A program made the translations under genes and the position numbers. Source: Acheta domesticus (Eukaryota; Arthropoda; Insecta; Orthoptera; Gryllidae). From it: a DNA stretch of 64,000 bases. Location: the NCBI GenBank assembly GCA_031308135.1, contig JAHLJT010009436.1:116284916-116348915 (forward strand), in the 5' to 3' direction. Of this stretch, positions 47,001-60,100 are shown piece by piece; the stretch's first letter is position 1, and every line of letters begins with the position of its first letter. The notes below the pieces were generated by a model. That model was given only the letters and a program-made list of their open reading frames with translations, did not search any database and was not told the origin of the DNA.

Positions 47001-48885
47001 TTTAGTTTTTATTTAGCAGAAAAAACCATTAAATGAATTTTTAATAATAAAAAATTGCAAAACAAATTATCTGATATTTTAGTACTCACAACAAATGTTG
47101 TTTTATAGACAACAAATGTAAGGTAATAATCATTAATGAATGGGAGTATTACGATTCGTTTCATTGTTCTTAAAATCCCTGAATTTTGAATACAAAGAAA
47201 CACATAATGTTAGAATGTTTTCATCTTTATTTTAAGGCACTGGCTGGCAGTCACTAAAGAAGAGAAAATAAATGAAAATTCCCCTTTTGCTTGTAAATTT
47301 ATTTAATACAATAGTCTTCCTGCTCTAAAGCTCAACAGTTGATGAAATAGGATAGTAATTTTCGAAATTGTCTTTCTGTCAATATCTCTAATGCAATACC
47401 TCTTAAATAAGAAACGGTTTTCATGAACGATTATTCATTACCTCTCGAAGAATATTTTAAATAATATGATAAACAGTGTAAGAAATGGTGTACAGATTGT
47501 TTCCAAAACGACTTGCCAAGCGAAGCAGAGGAGTACAGTCGGCAACTCGTGAACAGTGAGAGACTCCTGAAGATCAAAGAGATGCAGAGAGATTGTTTTT
47601 GTTTAAAGGGCCGTGGATGTATATGATCTTTTTGAGAAAATGAAAATGAATTGCTGATTTTAACGCCTGCACAGGCAACACACTTGACGTAAACGTACAG
47701 CACATTATCACTCGGGGGACGGCCTCTCAACCCCTCAGTTAATCCTTATCGGGAACTGCAACGTTTTATTATTTGCCCGAAACACAAGTTTTTGAAAAAT
47801 TATCTGATATTTTTATATTATTTACGTTCTGATTTCTTCTTCTGAAGGTTTTGAAGGGTACAATGTTGTACACAATGAATTTATTCAGCAATCCCCAGGA
47901 AAATGTCGGCCTCAATATAACCCTTCGCTTTAAAAAAATCACATTTTTGTAACTTGACTCTCGGAAGTTTGCATTTGTTGTTTAGATGTGGGGGATTTAG
48001 AAGTGAGTGATTTCGTCTGTGAATTGAGATAGAGATCCTCCAACGCCACGAAACTTTTCCTTCCCTTGCTTTGTTTTCTCACTTTGAGAATGCTTATTCT
48101 ACTTACGCACAAAAACTGTGTTGCTGAGCAAATGTCATCCGGAAGTTTCTATTGTAATGGATGCAGTTCAACAAAAAGAGAAAACATTTCAGAATATGTA
48201 AGTTGAACAATGAAACAATTGAATCAGGAAGTTTGTTAACAAAGGCATGTTAGTGTAAAAGTTTAAATGTTATGAGGAAGAAACCAATTTCGGCTAGTGT
48301 TGGTGGCAGTGGATTGTGTACTTTAGAGTTAGTTTCAAAGGAAGAACAAATGATATGTGTAAAAACAAATCATTTCCGTTTTTAAAAATTATGTGTGATT
48401 CAATAGAGTAAAATAAGATTTTATTTAAGAGTGAAAAATATGATCTTCCAAGATAAGAGAGGTGACGGGAATACTTTTCTCAAGTAAAGTTTCATTTAGA
48501 TGCTACATATTAATTAATTCATTCGTTGAAAAATCAGAACATGTACATGGAATATTATAAAATATTCACTGCTTCATCAACTGGAACGCAACGTTAGTTT
48601 TCTAATTATATTATTATTATTAAGGAGACTTAAAAATGACACATTTCGTAATACTGAATTATGTTAGCAATGAAATAATACTCGCATCAGTGAAATATTT
48701 TTTATTTATTTCACTTTTTTATTACATATATACGATAGCTAACATAGTGGTAATTGATTAAGGTCTCTTTTAATAAACGGAGATTTTAAAGTTAATCTGA
48801 AAAAATAACTGAATCGAAATTAAAACCCCGCTCTAACAAATGAAGCAAAAATTTGCGATTGCTCTGCGCTTGACGCTTGGGCTCC
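44020..48885. other. Long AT-rich stretch, no gene recognised
   Basis: Apart from the hairpin at 45674-45703, no recognisable domain, RNA gene or repeat was found. Open frames are under 100 codons (for example 47730-47431, minus) and lack motifs. Confidence 0.4.
45674..45703. repeat. Perfect 13-bp hairpin, loop ACAG
   Basis: TCCGTTTCAACCC at 45674-45686 pairs exactly with GGGTTGAAACGGA at 45691-45703. The stem is GC-containing and mismatch-free. Confidence 0.9.
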
Positions 48886-48889
48886 AGGC

Positions 48890-49125
48890 TGGCTTCCCGT
48901 GCGTAGCCGCTGCCACGCTTCGCAGCGCCCGCGCTCAATGGTGTGCTGCCTCTCGAGCGGTGCCTCCGCGTGCCGACACGCGGCGCGTGCGGCGACTGCT
49001 GTCTGGGCGACGCGACGGAGAGGCGCCTGCCGCCACCGCTGCCTGCGTCGGGGAAGACCGGCGACGCCCGCCACAGCTAGCGCCGCGCCGCCTCCAGCAG
49101 CGCAACAACCACCACATCCAATGCG
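48890..49125. promoter_or_regulatory. CpG-dense island
   Basis: CpG-rich segment with overlapping open frames of 90-137 codons on both strands. All are composition-driven. Possible promoter or 5' exon. Confidence 0.3.
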
Positions 49126-49929
49126 TTCGCAGGCCATTCTCTGCGTTACCTTTTATATTACAGATCTGGAAGTCTTGTACATTCAGAATACGAAAATATT
49201 TGCACAAAGATTTTCATTATTTTCACTCCCTAGAACTTACATTAACAGTTTAGAAGTCTTATTTAGACACCACCAAATTAATATACTCAGTTGAATTACT
49301 CTTTTCGACAGATATTTATTTTAAATTTTTTACTCTAACTTTTTACTATAATATAGTCTTTGACAAATTTTTTTTGACAAATTGTAAGCGAAATTTTAGA
49401 TATTCATAAAGACAAAATGAGGTTCAAAATGTTGTGCACTACTAAAGATCAATACAGATAGTTGAAATATGTAACAATTTTATTCATTTATTGCGCTGAT
49501 ATCCTTCAATTTATGCATGTGCCAAAGAATGGTATAGGAAGTTTAATGGATAAATTTTGTATAAGAATGAGGTGATAGTAAAACTATTAGTAAGATTCCG
49601 TCAATGCGTCGGTAACAATTCTCCGAAAGTTTAGTATTGAAAAATTAATGATTTTGGATACTAAAGCTACATATTTACTTCTAGTTTACTATAATCAGTA
49701 TCACAATAGCGGGACGGTTTAAAGCGTAGGAAAGTTGTATACTTTATTAACTAGACCATGAAATTGGTTTGTATTAAATGAACCACAAACACCTGCGTTG
49801 GAAAGGCTCGCTGATTATGATTTTTTCCGTGACAATCTATCCGCGTGAGTTGTATTACTCGAAAAACGTAAGGCACGCGCTAAGCACGAGACAAGGCGAA
49901 TTGGTCCAATGCATTTCGGAGCCGGAGAA

Positions 49930-50200
49930 ATCTGCTAATTCGCGCCCGCGGCCGCGGCCGCTGCCGCTGCGGCCTTCTCCTTAGCGATTAGCCCTCGTCG
50001 CGAGCCCTAGCTGCTTCCCGCCGCGCCGCGCGCTGGGGAAAACTAAGGAGCGGAGACCGCGGACGTGCTCGGAAACTCAAGCGGAACTCAAACAGCGAGT
50101 CACAATCCCACGGCAAACTTCGCCTCGCGCTCCTGCTTCCCGCCAAATTGAACAGCGTCTCACGCCGAAACGAAGACGCCCTATAGCAAGCGCGCCCTCC
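49930..50200. promoter_or_regulatory. CpG-dense island with GCGGCCGCGGCCGC core
   Basis: Contains CCGCGGCCGCGGCCGCTGCC and further CpG-rich DNA. CTCCTTAG at about 49976 and CTAAGGAG at about 50045 form an inverted pair around part of it. Possible promoter. Confidence 0.3.
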
Positions 50201-52840
50201 CGCTATTCGCTATATTCGTGGACAGAAGTTCCTAAGCTGGGGTCGAGCAATGGACATCTCAGTCTTTTTATAGTTTTGCTTATGAAAATCGATGTTAGAC
50301 TACTTTTTGTAAGTTTGCTGCCAACCTCTTCTGTATCCAATCTTTGCCAATTTCTCTATGTATTCGCCTCTGTACTCAAGTTTATTATCTTTTATTATAC
50401 ATTTCAGGTTATTTCTTGATCACCAATTTACCTTTTATTTTATCCTATTTCACCAATTTATCTCATGCTACTGGGTTTGTTAGCAAATCTTGCACCCTTT
50501 AACAAATCTTGAACCCTTCGTCGCAATTATTATACGTGATACTTACATTCTGCGTATTTTCGTGCAGAACTGAGTGCAGGTTGAAAGTGCTTAAAAGTAA
50601 ATGGTAAATTAAATTTCCCAAATTTTTGTGAAGGATCCTGTCTTGTTTAAATCCTGTCTTACTGTTTAATGATTCGCTATCATACTGTCCATCTCCTTTG
50701 ATCGTGAAATATCTCACTTAAATTTTTAGTTAATTTAATCTCGGAGAATTTATGATTTGAATCGTAGCCTCATGTTTCAAATTAATATGTGGCCAAGAAT
50801 GGTCCAAAATAAAATCTTTGCTCTAATCATCCTTTTTATCCCACAGAATCCTTTATTAAGATACTACTGACATCGGAAAATTGATTGTTATTGTTGAACG
50901 CCTTACCTCTGGAAAGCATGCTGCAATATTTTATTCCAAACACCATTAAACAATATTTTTGCCGTTATAAAAATACTTCGTTAGTATCCTTCAATTCTAT
51001 CTTTCACCATGTATCACTTTAAACACATTTATTAACCCCAAAAATACGACTCGTTCTTCTGCAAAATCCTCTGTAGTACGGTGACAGAAAAACTTCCTGC
51101 CAATCAGGATCCTTCATTCATTTCGAAAAGAAGAATATTCTAACTACACTGCATTTTCTCCAATTTTTTTCGCTCAGCGGTTCTTTTATGGGTACGGTAT
51201 ACTCCACGGGAGAGGAAACATTTTTATTCTCAAATACCTCCTTTTTAGAAACCGAGATTAGTATTAGAAGTTCCTTTTTTAGAAGCATTATTTTTATCTG
51301 AAGTTGCGAAGAGTGCCACGACTCGACCGCATTTCACGATATCTGCCTCCTCTGCATATCAGCGCGTTGTATTCTTTCCAACCGTCTTTTAAAATCATGG
51401 TATGAATTAAGTTTTGAGTCAGGAGACTGATCTACGAGGTTAATACAAATTAACAACGATATAAATTTTCCAATTTTTCAATTAAAAAGAAACTTATTGT
51501 CGATTTTTGTGTCTAACTATTAGCATGTAATTGATCTTGCGAGATTGCAAAATTGCTGCTCTTGACTCAATCGATTGCGCAGATGATTGACTCAAGCGAT
51601 TGCAATCGTAGATTTTCGCAGTAAAATAAAATCTCACATTTTTTCAGCTTTTATTTTCCATACTGCTCAATTTATTACATCTTTGTACTTATGAATTTAT
51701 TTCAGAAAGACGTGCAATTCTAATTCATCGTAAAGAAAACAAAGTAGTTAATCAGTTACAAAGAAATGATGTTTCGGATGCAGAAAGTAAAGCAAGCTAG
51801 CCTTCGGAAATATAGTGGCAAAAGATGTAAAAGAAAAAATGTATTCCAGATCGTAAATTCACAACGAAATACATAAATTGTAACAACTGAAATAATTTGC
51901 TCAAGCCAGTGAGTACGTTTTGTCCACGTCATTCCAAGAATTTCACTTTCCGCCCTAGTGTAAACGTGATACTGATGATGTTTGTTAAGATTTACTGATA
52001 TATGCTGATATAGTAGGACTTACACCTGTTTTAACTATGTGAAGTTTTAAAATGTGTTACTTTGAACGGAGGTTGTCTCATTAGATAGCATATTTCAGAA
52101 ATTATTTGAATAGTTTATCAATAAATGTCACAATCACTCATTAAGAAATGTAATGGCCCCGATCCTGTTTCTCACTACTCTCCTACGGGTAGTTTTTTTC
52201 ACATTCTCTCGTAGTGAATCCAACCCAAAAGTATCCAGAAATAACGAAGAGGGCGGACACAGAATTATAGATTTTGTTAAGTCATCATTATGCTGATATA
52301 AATGATTTTGTTATATATTTTCCTTAAATTAAAACTATGTATTTTACTTTATATTTTCCTACAGATATACATAAATGAAAATAAAATGCACTTAAGGAAG
52401 GTTACATGAGAAGTGCGATGGCGTAATAGGCCGCGCCTATTATGTATTTGCGAGACCGCAACTGAAACACGAGCGAATGGTCCGAAGATCGAGTTTCGAC
52501 GATATACGGATTTTCAACTGTGGGGGCTACTGTTAGGCAATGAATTGAAGAATTACAATGCTCACATTCTACATTCCTACGTTGCTTCAACCCACATTTC
52601 AATGCTGCTTAGAGGCACTATAATTGCAGTTTAAGAAGCTCTTGCCCAGGAAAGTAATAGGTATGTGATTAAGGTCATTCAAACATCTTTATCTTATTTA
52701 ATAAATACAAATTTCTATCACAATTCCGCCGTGAAAACCAAACATCCACACATTAAACATTCGCATTCTTCAATATTACACAAGTTTTTATCAACAACCA
52801 AACGTTCAACCATATTGCGAGTTAGGAGTATGAGTACCTT
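50201..52840. other. AT-rich DNA, no gene recognised
   Basis: Contains a short duplication near 50490-50520 (AAATCTTGCACCCTTTAAC then AAATCTTGAACCCTT). A TTTATTTCAG acceptor-like site at 51696-51705 is followed by a 30-codon open frame to 51800. This is too short to be a reliable exon. Confidence 0.4.
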
Positions 52841-52844
52841 GTCT

Positions 52845-52990
52845 CCTTCCAACATGGCGACGAGTAGGGAGTGAAACAGCAGATAGCTTCCAGCTCAAAA
52901 GTGAAAAGAAGACATTGCATTCTGGGAAGGCGACGTTTAGTTAGCAGCCACAGCGGTAGCGCAGGCTAGTGTGAAGACTAGGCGGCAGGA
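52845..52990 (+). promoter_or_regulatory. Possible promoter: AACATGGCGAC and GCATTCTGGGAA motifs
   Basis: AACATGGCGAC at 52851-52861 resembles the YY1/Pho-type core. GCATTCTGGGAA at 52917-52928 is the reverse of TTCCCAGAATGC, the core of the ZNF143/Staf site known from animal promoters. Their close spacing is unusual in this AT-rich background. No transcript was identified. Confidence 0.25.
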
Positions 52991-53159
52991 GCACTTTTAA
53001 CAACTTGACGGATTTTTAGCTATTGTGCACCACAGTGAGATGCATGATAAGAGTTAATCTGTTCCGTTGCAATTTAGGCTGTAAGGTGTGTATGCCATAT
53101 TGTAAATGTGGCAGAGGGAACATCAACATTAGCTAAATACTTGAGTGAATGTCATCTTG

Positions 53160-53335
53160 TGTCTGAACATCCTAGGGACCTGCGGATCGGATGGTCATTT
53201 CTGTGATTTCTTCCCGTGAATTCAAGGCGAATGCAGGAGCAGTACCAACATTAATTGACCGCGGACCACGCGACATCCTCCGTGACCAGTCGGGCCCCCA
53301 CACCGGTCCTTGAGATCAATAGATTGACTGATACC
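53160..53335 (+). mobile_element. Partial family S1 SINE
   Basis: Contains GTGATTTCTTCCCGTGAATTC, ATGCAGGAGCAGTACCAAC and GACCGCGGACCACGCGACAT, matching the S1 middle (GGACCACGGACCGCGC). The head and tail are lacking. Confidence 0.4.
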
Positions 53336-53384
53336 TTATCCTCACATTATCCGTCCTCCATTGACCTAAGAAAAATCTCCGATT

Positions 53385-53870
53385 AGCGTACCTGATGAGG
53401 TGGCTCAGAGCATCAACTGATGTCACTGTCGTGCCTCTGACCGAGAGGTCCTAGCGTTTGAGCCCCGAAGATGGCGTGGTTTTCTACACTTGCTAGATAG
53501 TTAAGCCGAATTTAGTCGCAGCCTGGAGGAAAAATCTAATGGAAAGTTTGGTCTCATCTGTAGTTTTCCATGTTTTTTCTGATCATCATGCAGATGCCGG
53601 AGCTTCACCTCTGACAAACAGACTGCGGACCGTGCGCGACATTTCCTTCCTCTTCCTTGTTCTACCATTATCACTTATTTAAACACAATTACACTCACAC
53701 GCACTACACTACCTTACATGCCAGGTGACCAATCAGGAGCTTAGAGCGTTACCCGGATGGAGCAGTTGGAAGCCATTGGAAAACCACGCAACCCAATAAA
53801 AGCTGGATCTCACCATCCAGTCGGGGAAGAACACAGCTACCTCTCGAGATAAGAAACATACACTACACAT
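53385..53870 (+). mobile_element. Family S1 SINE, near full length
   Basis: The head includes GAGGTGGCTCAGAGCATCAAC (A box) and AGCGTTTGAGCCCC (B box). The body follows with GTAGTTTTCCATGTTTTTTC, GACTGCGGACCGTGCGCGAC, TTCCTTCCTCTTCCTTG, TACACTCACACGCAC, GGAGCTTAGAGCG and ATCTCACCATCCAGTCGGGG. Same block order as 5955-6385. Confidence 0.65.
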
Positions 53871-54059
53871 ACGGGAAGAATGATAATATTAGTTGACTCG
53901 TCCTTACACACAAAATAATAAAATCAATAAATCAATCAATCAGACACGTGATCCCTGAAATTCGTGTGTTACCCACAGTAAATAACATAATATGTCTGAA
54001 AATATTTTCCTCGAAACACGGACACTCAGCTTGATCGACGCAATGCCCCAGTTAGAAAC

Positions 54060-54640
54060 GGATATTTTGACTTAGGAGGGGGGACTTAATATGAAACCTT
54101 AACAACACTTCCAAAATTTTCTCAAAAATGGTTACAATTTTTTATATTAAACACTGTCTTCGGGCAATTTAAATAACTCTTAAAAAATGGCTCATGTGTC
54201 ATTTTAGTTGAACTCCCTGATTCTTTGAAAATTGTAGAAGTTCAAGTTTATCGCTATCTTCCTACAACTACAGTATTGAAGACGGTAGATATTTATTCTT
54301 AATAAAATCTGTTGTCTAATAACATCTTGAAATAAAGTCCTATACAACTTTTCGAAAACACGAGTACTTTAGACGTTATTTCGCGTGAAATATAGGGAAT
54401 TTAAAAAAATTATAAATATGTAATATATATTCCTAAATATTTAATATAATATATTGGGTGTAAATTCATATATTTATAAATATTTCTCAAAACCAGCTCC
54501 AAATTTGTTCTTTAAATTTTTTCCACTGATAGAGCAAAGCATGCTTAAAATGGTACAGGCCTGCTTTTCGTTGAACTATCTGAATTTTCAAAAATCGCAA
54601 AAGTTAAAAATAACGCAAAAGAGTATGTACTGCTGTAGCC
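54060..54640 (+). repeat. Family M repeat, body copy
   Basis: Body motifs in family order: CAAAATTTTCTCAAAAATGG, CTTCCTACAACTACAGTATT, TGAAGACGGTAGATATTTATTC and TCTCAAAACCAGCTCCAAATT followed by TTCTTTAAATTTTTTCCACT. The TCCG/TCTG leader is absent. Confidence 0.5.
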
Positions 54641-54749
54641 CACTAGCTTTTTTTTTGCAGCATGTTCTTCATGACCTCTTGCTCGTCGATCTATCTTCAC
54701 TGATCTTGAGTATTCCAGTTCCTCTCTGAAGGGGGGCGCACTTTGAAGG

Positions 54750-54995
54750 TTGAGCAAACCTTTAAGCCATGTGTCGGCCCCGGAGGCTCCCTCGGGAGGC
54801 GTGGGCGGCGGTGACGTCGAGGAGCCCTGCGTCAAACTTCTGCGCGTCCCTCGGCTCTGCGGGCGGCGCGGCGGCGGGGGCGGGGGCGGAGAGAGGATGT
54901 CTCGCTCTTGCGGCACGTCCCGTGTCGCGGCGGCGCGGCGCGGCGCGGCGGCCCTCAGGAGAGCAACGCACAACCGCACATGTGGAGACGAGTGG
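54750..54995. promoter_or_regulatory. CpG-dense island
   Basis: GC-rich with GGGGGCGGGGGCGGAG (GC-box-like) and GCGGCGCGGCGCGGCGCGGC. Open frames on both strands overlap completely, so no protein is called. Confidence 0.35.
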
Positions 54996-56620
54996 TCAGC
55001 CGGGAAGATAGAAAGTTCTAAGTACCTCAACCTCTAAACTTCCACGAAGTAAAATTTTCTCAACATCGGCGTTGTAAGACCGTTGACGCTTATGCGAACG
55101 TACGAATGAAGTGATTACAGAGTTTTATGAAATCGTGGCTATTTCTCGTTGTTGAGTAATGACGAATTGGAGGGAATGTGCTTATGATTATTGCAGTTTT
55201 AGAATGAAATATAGTTTTGTTGTTCTGCCAAAACTACTGGAATAGGACAAATATGAATGAAGTAGCAATTAGACTATGTAATTTTTGAGAATTGATTTCT
55301 GTTTTATTTTTGAAGGGTAAATTAAATAGTCGAGTGTACCTTCACATGAGAAATGACATTTCATTATTCACTGGGGCTGAACTCTGTCCCTGCCAGAGCT
55401 GCACCAATATTAGTTTATCAGAGGAATCCATTACAGGACAACTGTTCTGACATACTATAATAAAGGGCCAGTCTGACGAAAAGAAGTTAGTGAAGTTAAT
55501 GTTAATACATTTTATTTAAGAATTTTAAAAGCGACTTTCTCAGAAATCATTTTTTATTTCTTTTATTATCTTTAAAGTTCCTTTTTCTGCTCTGTTGCAC
55601 GTGATTTTACTGAATAACAACAACAAATACACATTCCCATTTCCACACAAGCATGGCCACATGAATGTTTTCGAGTTCTCTAAGTAAAACTACATTATAT
55701 AGCCCTTGAATAATATTATAAATTGAACAAAGAAAAATATAAATAAATAAACTATTTAATGTTTGAAATTTAAACATTAATATTAATTTTTGACATTAAC
55801 AAACTAAAATATTGTTGAACAAATTTAAGGACTCTTGAGCTCATGCTTAGTCTGCTTTTGGATTTTTAATCCACCCCTGAGTATGAGTGCAGTTTTTTGG
55901 TCACATTTACTATACTCAAATTGAATCCTAGGCCGAATTGATAGCGATTATCTGGGGTGCAGTTCCAATCGGAACCATCTTTACAGCTTCATTTTTGATG
56001 TTGAATCTCCCGATAGGCCGCGTTTCCGCTGATCAAAAGCTGATTCTCCCTACGTTTTGTTGACATTTCAAAGGTGGTAAGGTTAATTTTAAGAACACAT
56101 GCTGGCCGATGTTTCGCGGGATTACGGAGATGCATAAAAATATCGGTTGACAAGGAGGATAGTTTTGTGTGTAATCTTCCTTTAGGAATTTACATTATGA
56201 TATTTTGCTCGATACTAATGTTTTTTGAAAATCAGATGGATGTGTTTAAACGTCAGTAGACGTGTGATTCTATTTCTTTAGGCATTCCTTTACCGATATG
56301 TGGTTGTTTAAGTGTGATACATCGCATAACTGCCACGTGCTGTTTCTGCTTCCATTCATTGACTACTTTACTGTCGCCCTACGGATCGTAGACGTGCAGG
56401 TTATTGTCAATACTATCACAAATGAAATTTGCGAATCGTGATACTTCGCAGTCACCAATGACCCTCAAGCGGAGGTTATTAGTTCATATGTTTGCCACGT
56501 GCTGACTTTCAGACTTTTATGGGCTTGCATCATACAATTTCTTACTATTCGTTATTGTATTCTAGGTACTGAGTACGATAGGGAGACATCAACAAAAATG
56601 CATTTCACCAATGCGTTTAT
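54996..56620. other. No gene recognised
   Basis: AT-rich sequence without recognised coding or repeat structure. Confidence 0.4.
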
Positions 56621-56623
56621 AAC

Positions 56624-56667
<44 letters not shown>
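56624..56667. repeat. (AAT)n target tract, left of the R4-like element
   Basis: About 14 AAT/TAA units immediately before the element. A second TAA tract lies at its 3' end. Confidence 0.95.
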
Positions 56668-56668
<1 letters not shown>

Positions 56669-56773
56669 TCCACCTAGGGAGTACACGACCTTGCAGTTGG
56701 TGGTGGAGCTTGAGTACCCCCATGAGCCTTAAAGCTATGTCAGTGGTAGCCTAGCTACCGGTGGGGCCTCCCT
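56668..56773 (+). ncRNA. Candidate HDV-like self-cleaving ribozyme at the 5' edge
   Basis: CTCCACC at 56668-56674, the very first bases after the TAA tract, pairs exactly with GGTGGAG at 56702-56708. The next AGGGAG (56676-56681) pairs exactly with CTCCCT (56768-56773). These two helices cross as P1 and P2 do in HDV-like ribozymes. ACC/GGT at 56688-56690 and 56699-56701 could be P3, and CCCCA/TGGGG (56718-56722 and 56762-56766) P4. A catalytic cytidine in the P4-P2 joiner could not be placed with confidence. HDV-like ribozymes are known at 5' ends of R2 and R4 elements. Confidence 0.5.
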
Positions 56774-57172
56774 TGCTGAATGGGTTGAAGGTGAGGGGTC
56801 AGACGAAGAAGTACTCCATTTTGAGGAGAGTGGGAAGTAAGTAGAGAGGGAAGGGTCATGAACCTTTGGACTTCCTGTTGTCGGCCCATAGAGGGTACAG
56901 GAGAGAAACTGGTTTGGCACACCAGGCCACTGATTAGAGTGGAGGCCCGAACCTTGCATTAGCCAGCGAAGGAGGCTGCCTTCAGCAGTCAGTGAAAATC
57001 CCGTAGGGTTTAGTAATGCCGACTGGCGATCGGAGGGACCCCTTGCTGGGCCCTGCGGGGGGATGCCCCGAGGCCACTGTGGGTCGCAGTAACGGATGGC
57101 AGGAAACAACCCGAGGGTTAAGTGTGATCTGTGAACTCAAACTTGCGTCCTGCGAATCTTCAATTCAAACCA

Positions 57173-60100
57173 ATGAGCAAAATGGATAGAACAAGCAATG
57201 TAATGAATCTTAACGTGCCTTGTTCTACCAATGTCCCATACCTGCTCAGAAACCGAGCTAATGTCACCTTGTCGACGTCTGGCCATCCCACGGATGCTAG
57301 TCCCAGGGACCCAGAGCCGGCAGTAGCTCGAAGCCATCGTCAGAGATGGACCCGGGATGAATTAAAGGAGGTGATGTGGTGCTTTTACTACGCAAAAGCG
57401 AAAAATGGGGGCTCTGAAATAGAAGTTTTCAAGGTATGGAGAGAGCGGAACCCAGATATGAGACCTACCCTAGACTCAAAGAAGCTTGCCAGTCAACGAC
57501 GATACATACTCAGCAGTGGAAAATTCACAGCAGATCAACTTGCTGACATTGAGAGAAATGCGGAATATGTACTTCGCTCGAACAATCCACATGACGAACA
57601 TGTAGAACTTGAAAATGATGATCCCGTGGAAGGTTCATCGCTTTCCAGTGAAACACACGTCAGTGGTGAAAACTCATCTGGCAATGAATTACACGATAAG
57701 GACATGATGCGAAATCTCCTTCGGCGCGAGATAGAAAGAGTTAGTCAACTTCCGTTTGAATCTCGCGAACCGTTGAGGAGAATATACGAAAATGCCAAAG
57801 CTAAAAGAGTGATAGAAACAGTGAATTCTATCTTAAATGAGGTGGTGGAGACCCCAGGCAGAGATCTAGATATTACTGAAATCAATCACATCATATATGC
57901 AACTGGATATCTAGTATCTCAGATAATTTTGGGGCCAGCCAAGAACACCGACGGCCGACAGCAAAACAGAGTAAACAGCTCTGTACCCCCATGGATGAAC
58001 AGAATTATGAAACGGATAGCCGACACCCGGCGTGAAATATCATTCTTAGCTGAGGCATCTTCTAAATCAACGCACACCTCTAAAGTTCAACGAAAAATAT
58101 TCAATGTTGAACAAAAATACCAAATTGAAAATGACACCAGCAGGCTAATGGTAGTTGAGAAGCTAAAAGAGAAAATTCAAGCATGGGCTCAACGAATAAG
58201 AAGGTACAAACGTAGAATAGATTTCCGTGTACAGAACCGGTTGTTTGAAACAGACGCGAAGAGATTCTATCGCAATCTGACTCAAAAACCGAATGGCAAA
58301 GCTGTTACTCCTTCAAAAGATGACGTCGAAGCATTTTGGGCCGGAATCTGGGAAGAGAGCAGATCCTACAACAAAGACGCATCTTGGCTTCAATCTGAAG
58401 TTGATGCTGCCGATGAACTTGTAGAAACAGTGGAAGATGTTCACCAATTCTCGGAAGAGGACCTCTTCCAAGCAATTAAGAACATGGGAAACTGGAAGTC
58501 CCCCGGGATTGATAAGATCCAGATTTATTGGATTAAGAAATTAACAGCAATACATTCTCATCTAGCAAAGGCTGTTAATAAAATTTTTGAAAACCCAAAG
58601 GAAATCCCGGAATGGCTCACACGCGGCATCACGTATTTGCTACCCAAAGCGGGAGACAGCTCTTTGGCGAAGAACTACAGGCCAATTACTTGTCTGCCAG
58701 TACTGTACAAAGTTATAACTTCAGCTATAGCTGACAAAATGTATAGACATCTAGATAAGAATCATCTAATGCCAGCTGAACAAAAAGGATGTCGTAAAGG
58801 CTCTTATGGGTGTAAGGAAATCTTGCTACTGAATAAAGTCATCTTGAATGATGTAAAGAAACGCAAACGTAATTTGAGCATGGCTTGGATTGACTACCAA
58901 AAGGCCTTTGATAGTGTACCACACGATTGGATTTTGAAGACCCTGGAGATCTATCGATTTCATCCTAGACTTGTTGAGTTTTGCAAGGCTAGTATGAAGT
59001 CGTGGAGTACCAGGTTACTAATCCACAGCGGAAAGGAAGCAGTAGAAACCAGAAGTATTCAGATTAACAGGGGTATTTTTCAAGGAGATTCACTATCCCC
59101 TCTGCTGTTTTGCATTAGTTTGATCCCACTATCGAGACAGTTGTCGCAAGCTGACTTTGGTTTTAAGCTCCATGGTGATGAAAGGCCAGTATCACATTTG
59201 TTTTACATGGATGATCTGAAAGTGTTTGCCAAGAATGAAGCGATTCTCTCCCAAATGCTGTCTGTCGTGAATGACTTTAGCAATGACATCTGCATGAAGT
59301 TTGGTCTTGACAAGTGTGCAAAAATCAATTTAAAAAGAGGGAAACTCACAACGTCTGAGAACATTGAAATTGATACGCACACTGTGATTCAAGATCTTGA
59401 GCCAGGTAAAACTTACAAATATCTGGGCATTGAAGAATGTGAAACTATCTCGAATGACAGAATGAAAGAGAGAATTCGTAGGGAGTATTATAGAAGAGTG
59501 AGACTGGTCCTGCAGTCCGCTCTGAATTCCAGGAATAAAATATCTGCAATAGGTAGTTTGGCGGTACCTGTAGCCGAATACAGTTTTGGACTAGTGGACT
59601 GGACTGAGCAAGAAATTCGCACCATGGATCGAAAAACCAGAAAACTGCTGACAATGCATCATGTTTCCCACCCTCGAGCTGATATACATAGACTTTATGT
59701 GGCACGTAAGGAAGGAGGAAGAGGCCTCAGACAAATTGAGGCCTCCTGGCACAACGCAATAGTCGGGTTGGGTAAGTATGTAGTCAGCCATCAAGACGAC
59801 CCTCTAATGAGGCAGGTCATGAAATCTGACCGAAGAATGGGAAACAGAGGCATTGTTAGTGTAGCAAGAAACATTGCGAAGAAAACTAGGCAAGACACGT
59901 CGAATAACACAGACACTGAACTTCTGATGCTGCTAAACATGAAGTGTGAGACACAAAAAATGTTAAAGAAATCGTGGAGAGACAAACCACTCCACGGTCA
60001 ATACCTAAAAAGAATGGACAAGGTGCAGATCAATAAAGATCAATCATTTATGTGGCTTAAAAGGGGAAGGATGAAGCCAGAATCGGAAGCACTTGTAATA

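Noticed and set aside
47431..47730. 99-codon minus-strand frame as a host exon
   Set aside because: No domain or splice evidence; serine-rich low-information composition.
51706..51800. Possible terminal exon after a TTTATTTCAG acceptor, 30 codons to a stop
   Set aside because: Too short to exceed chance, and no matching upstream exon was found.
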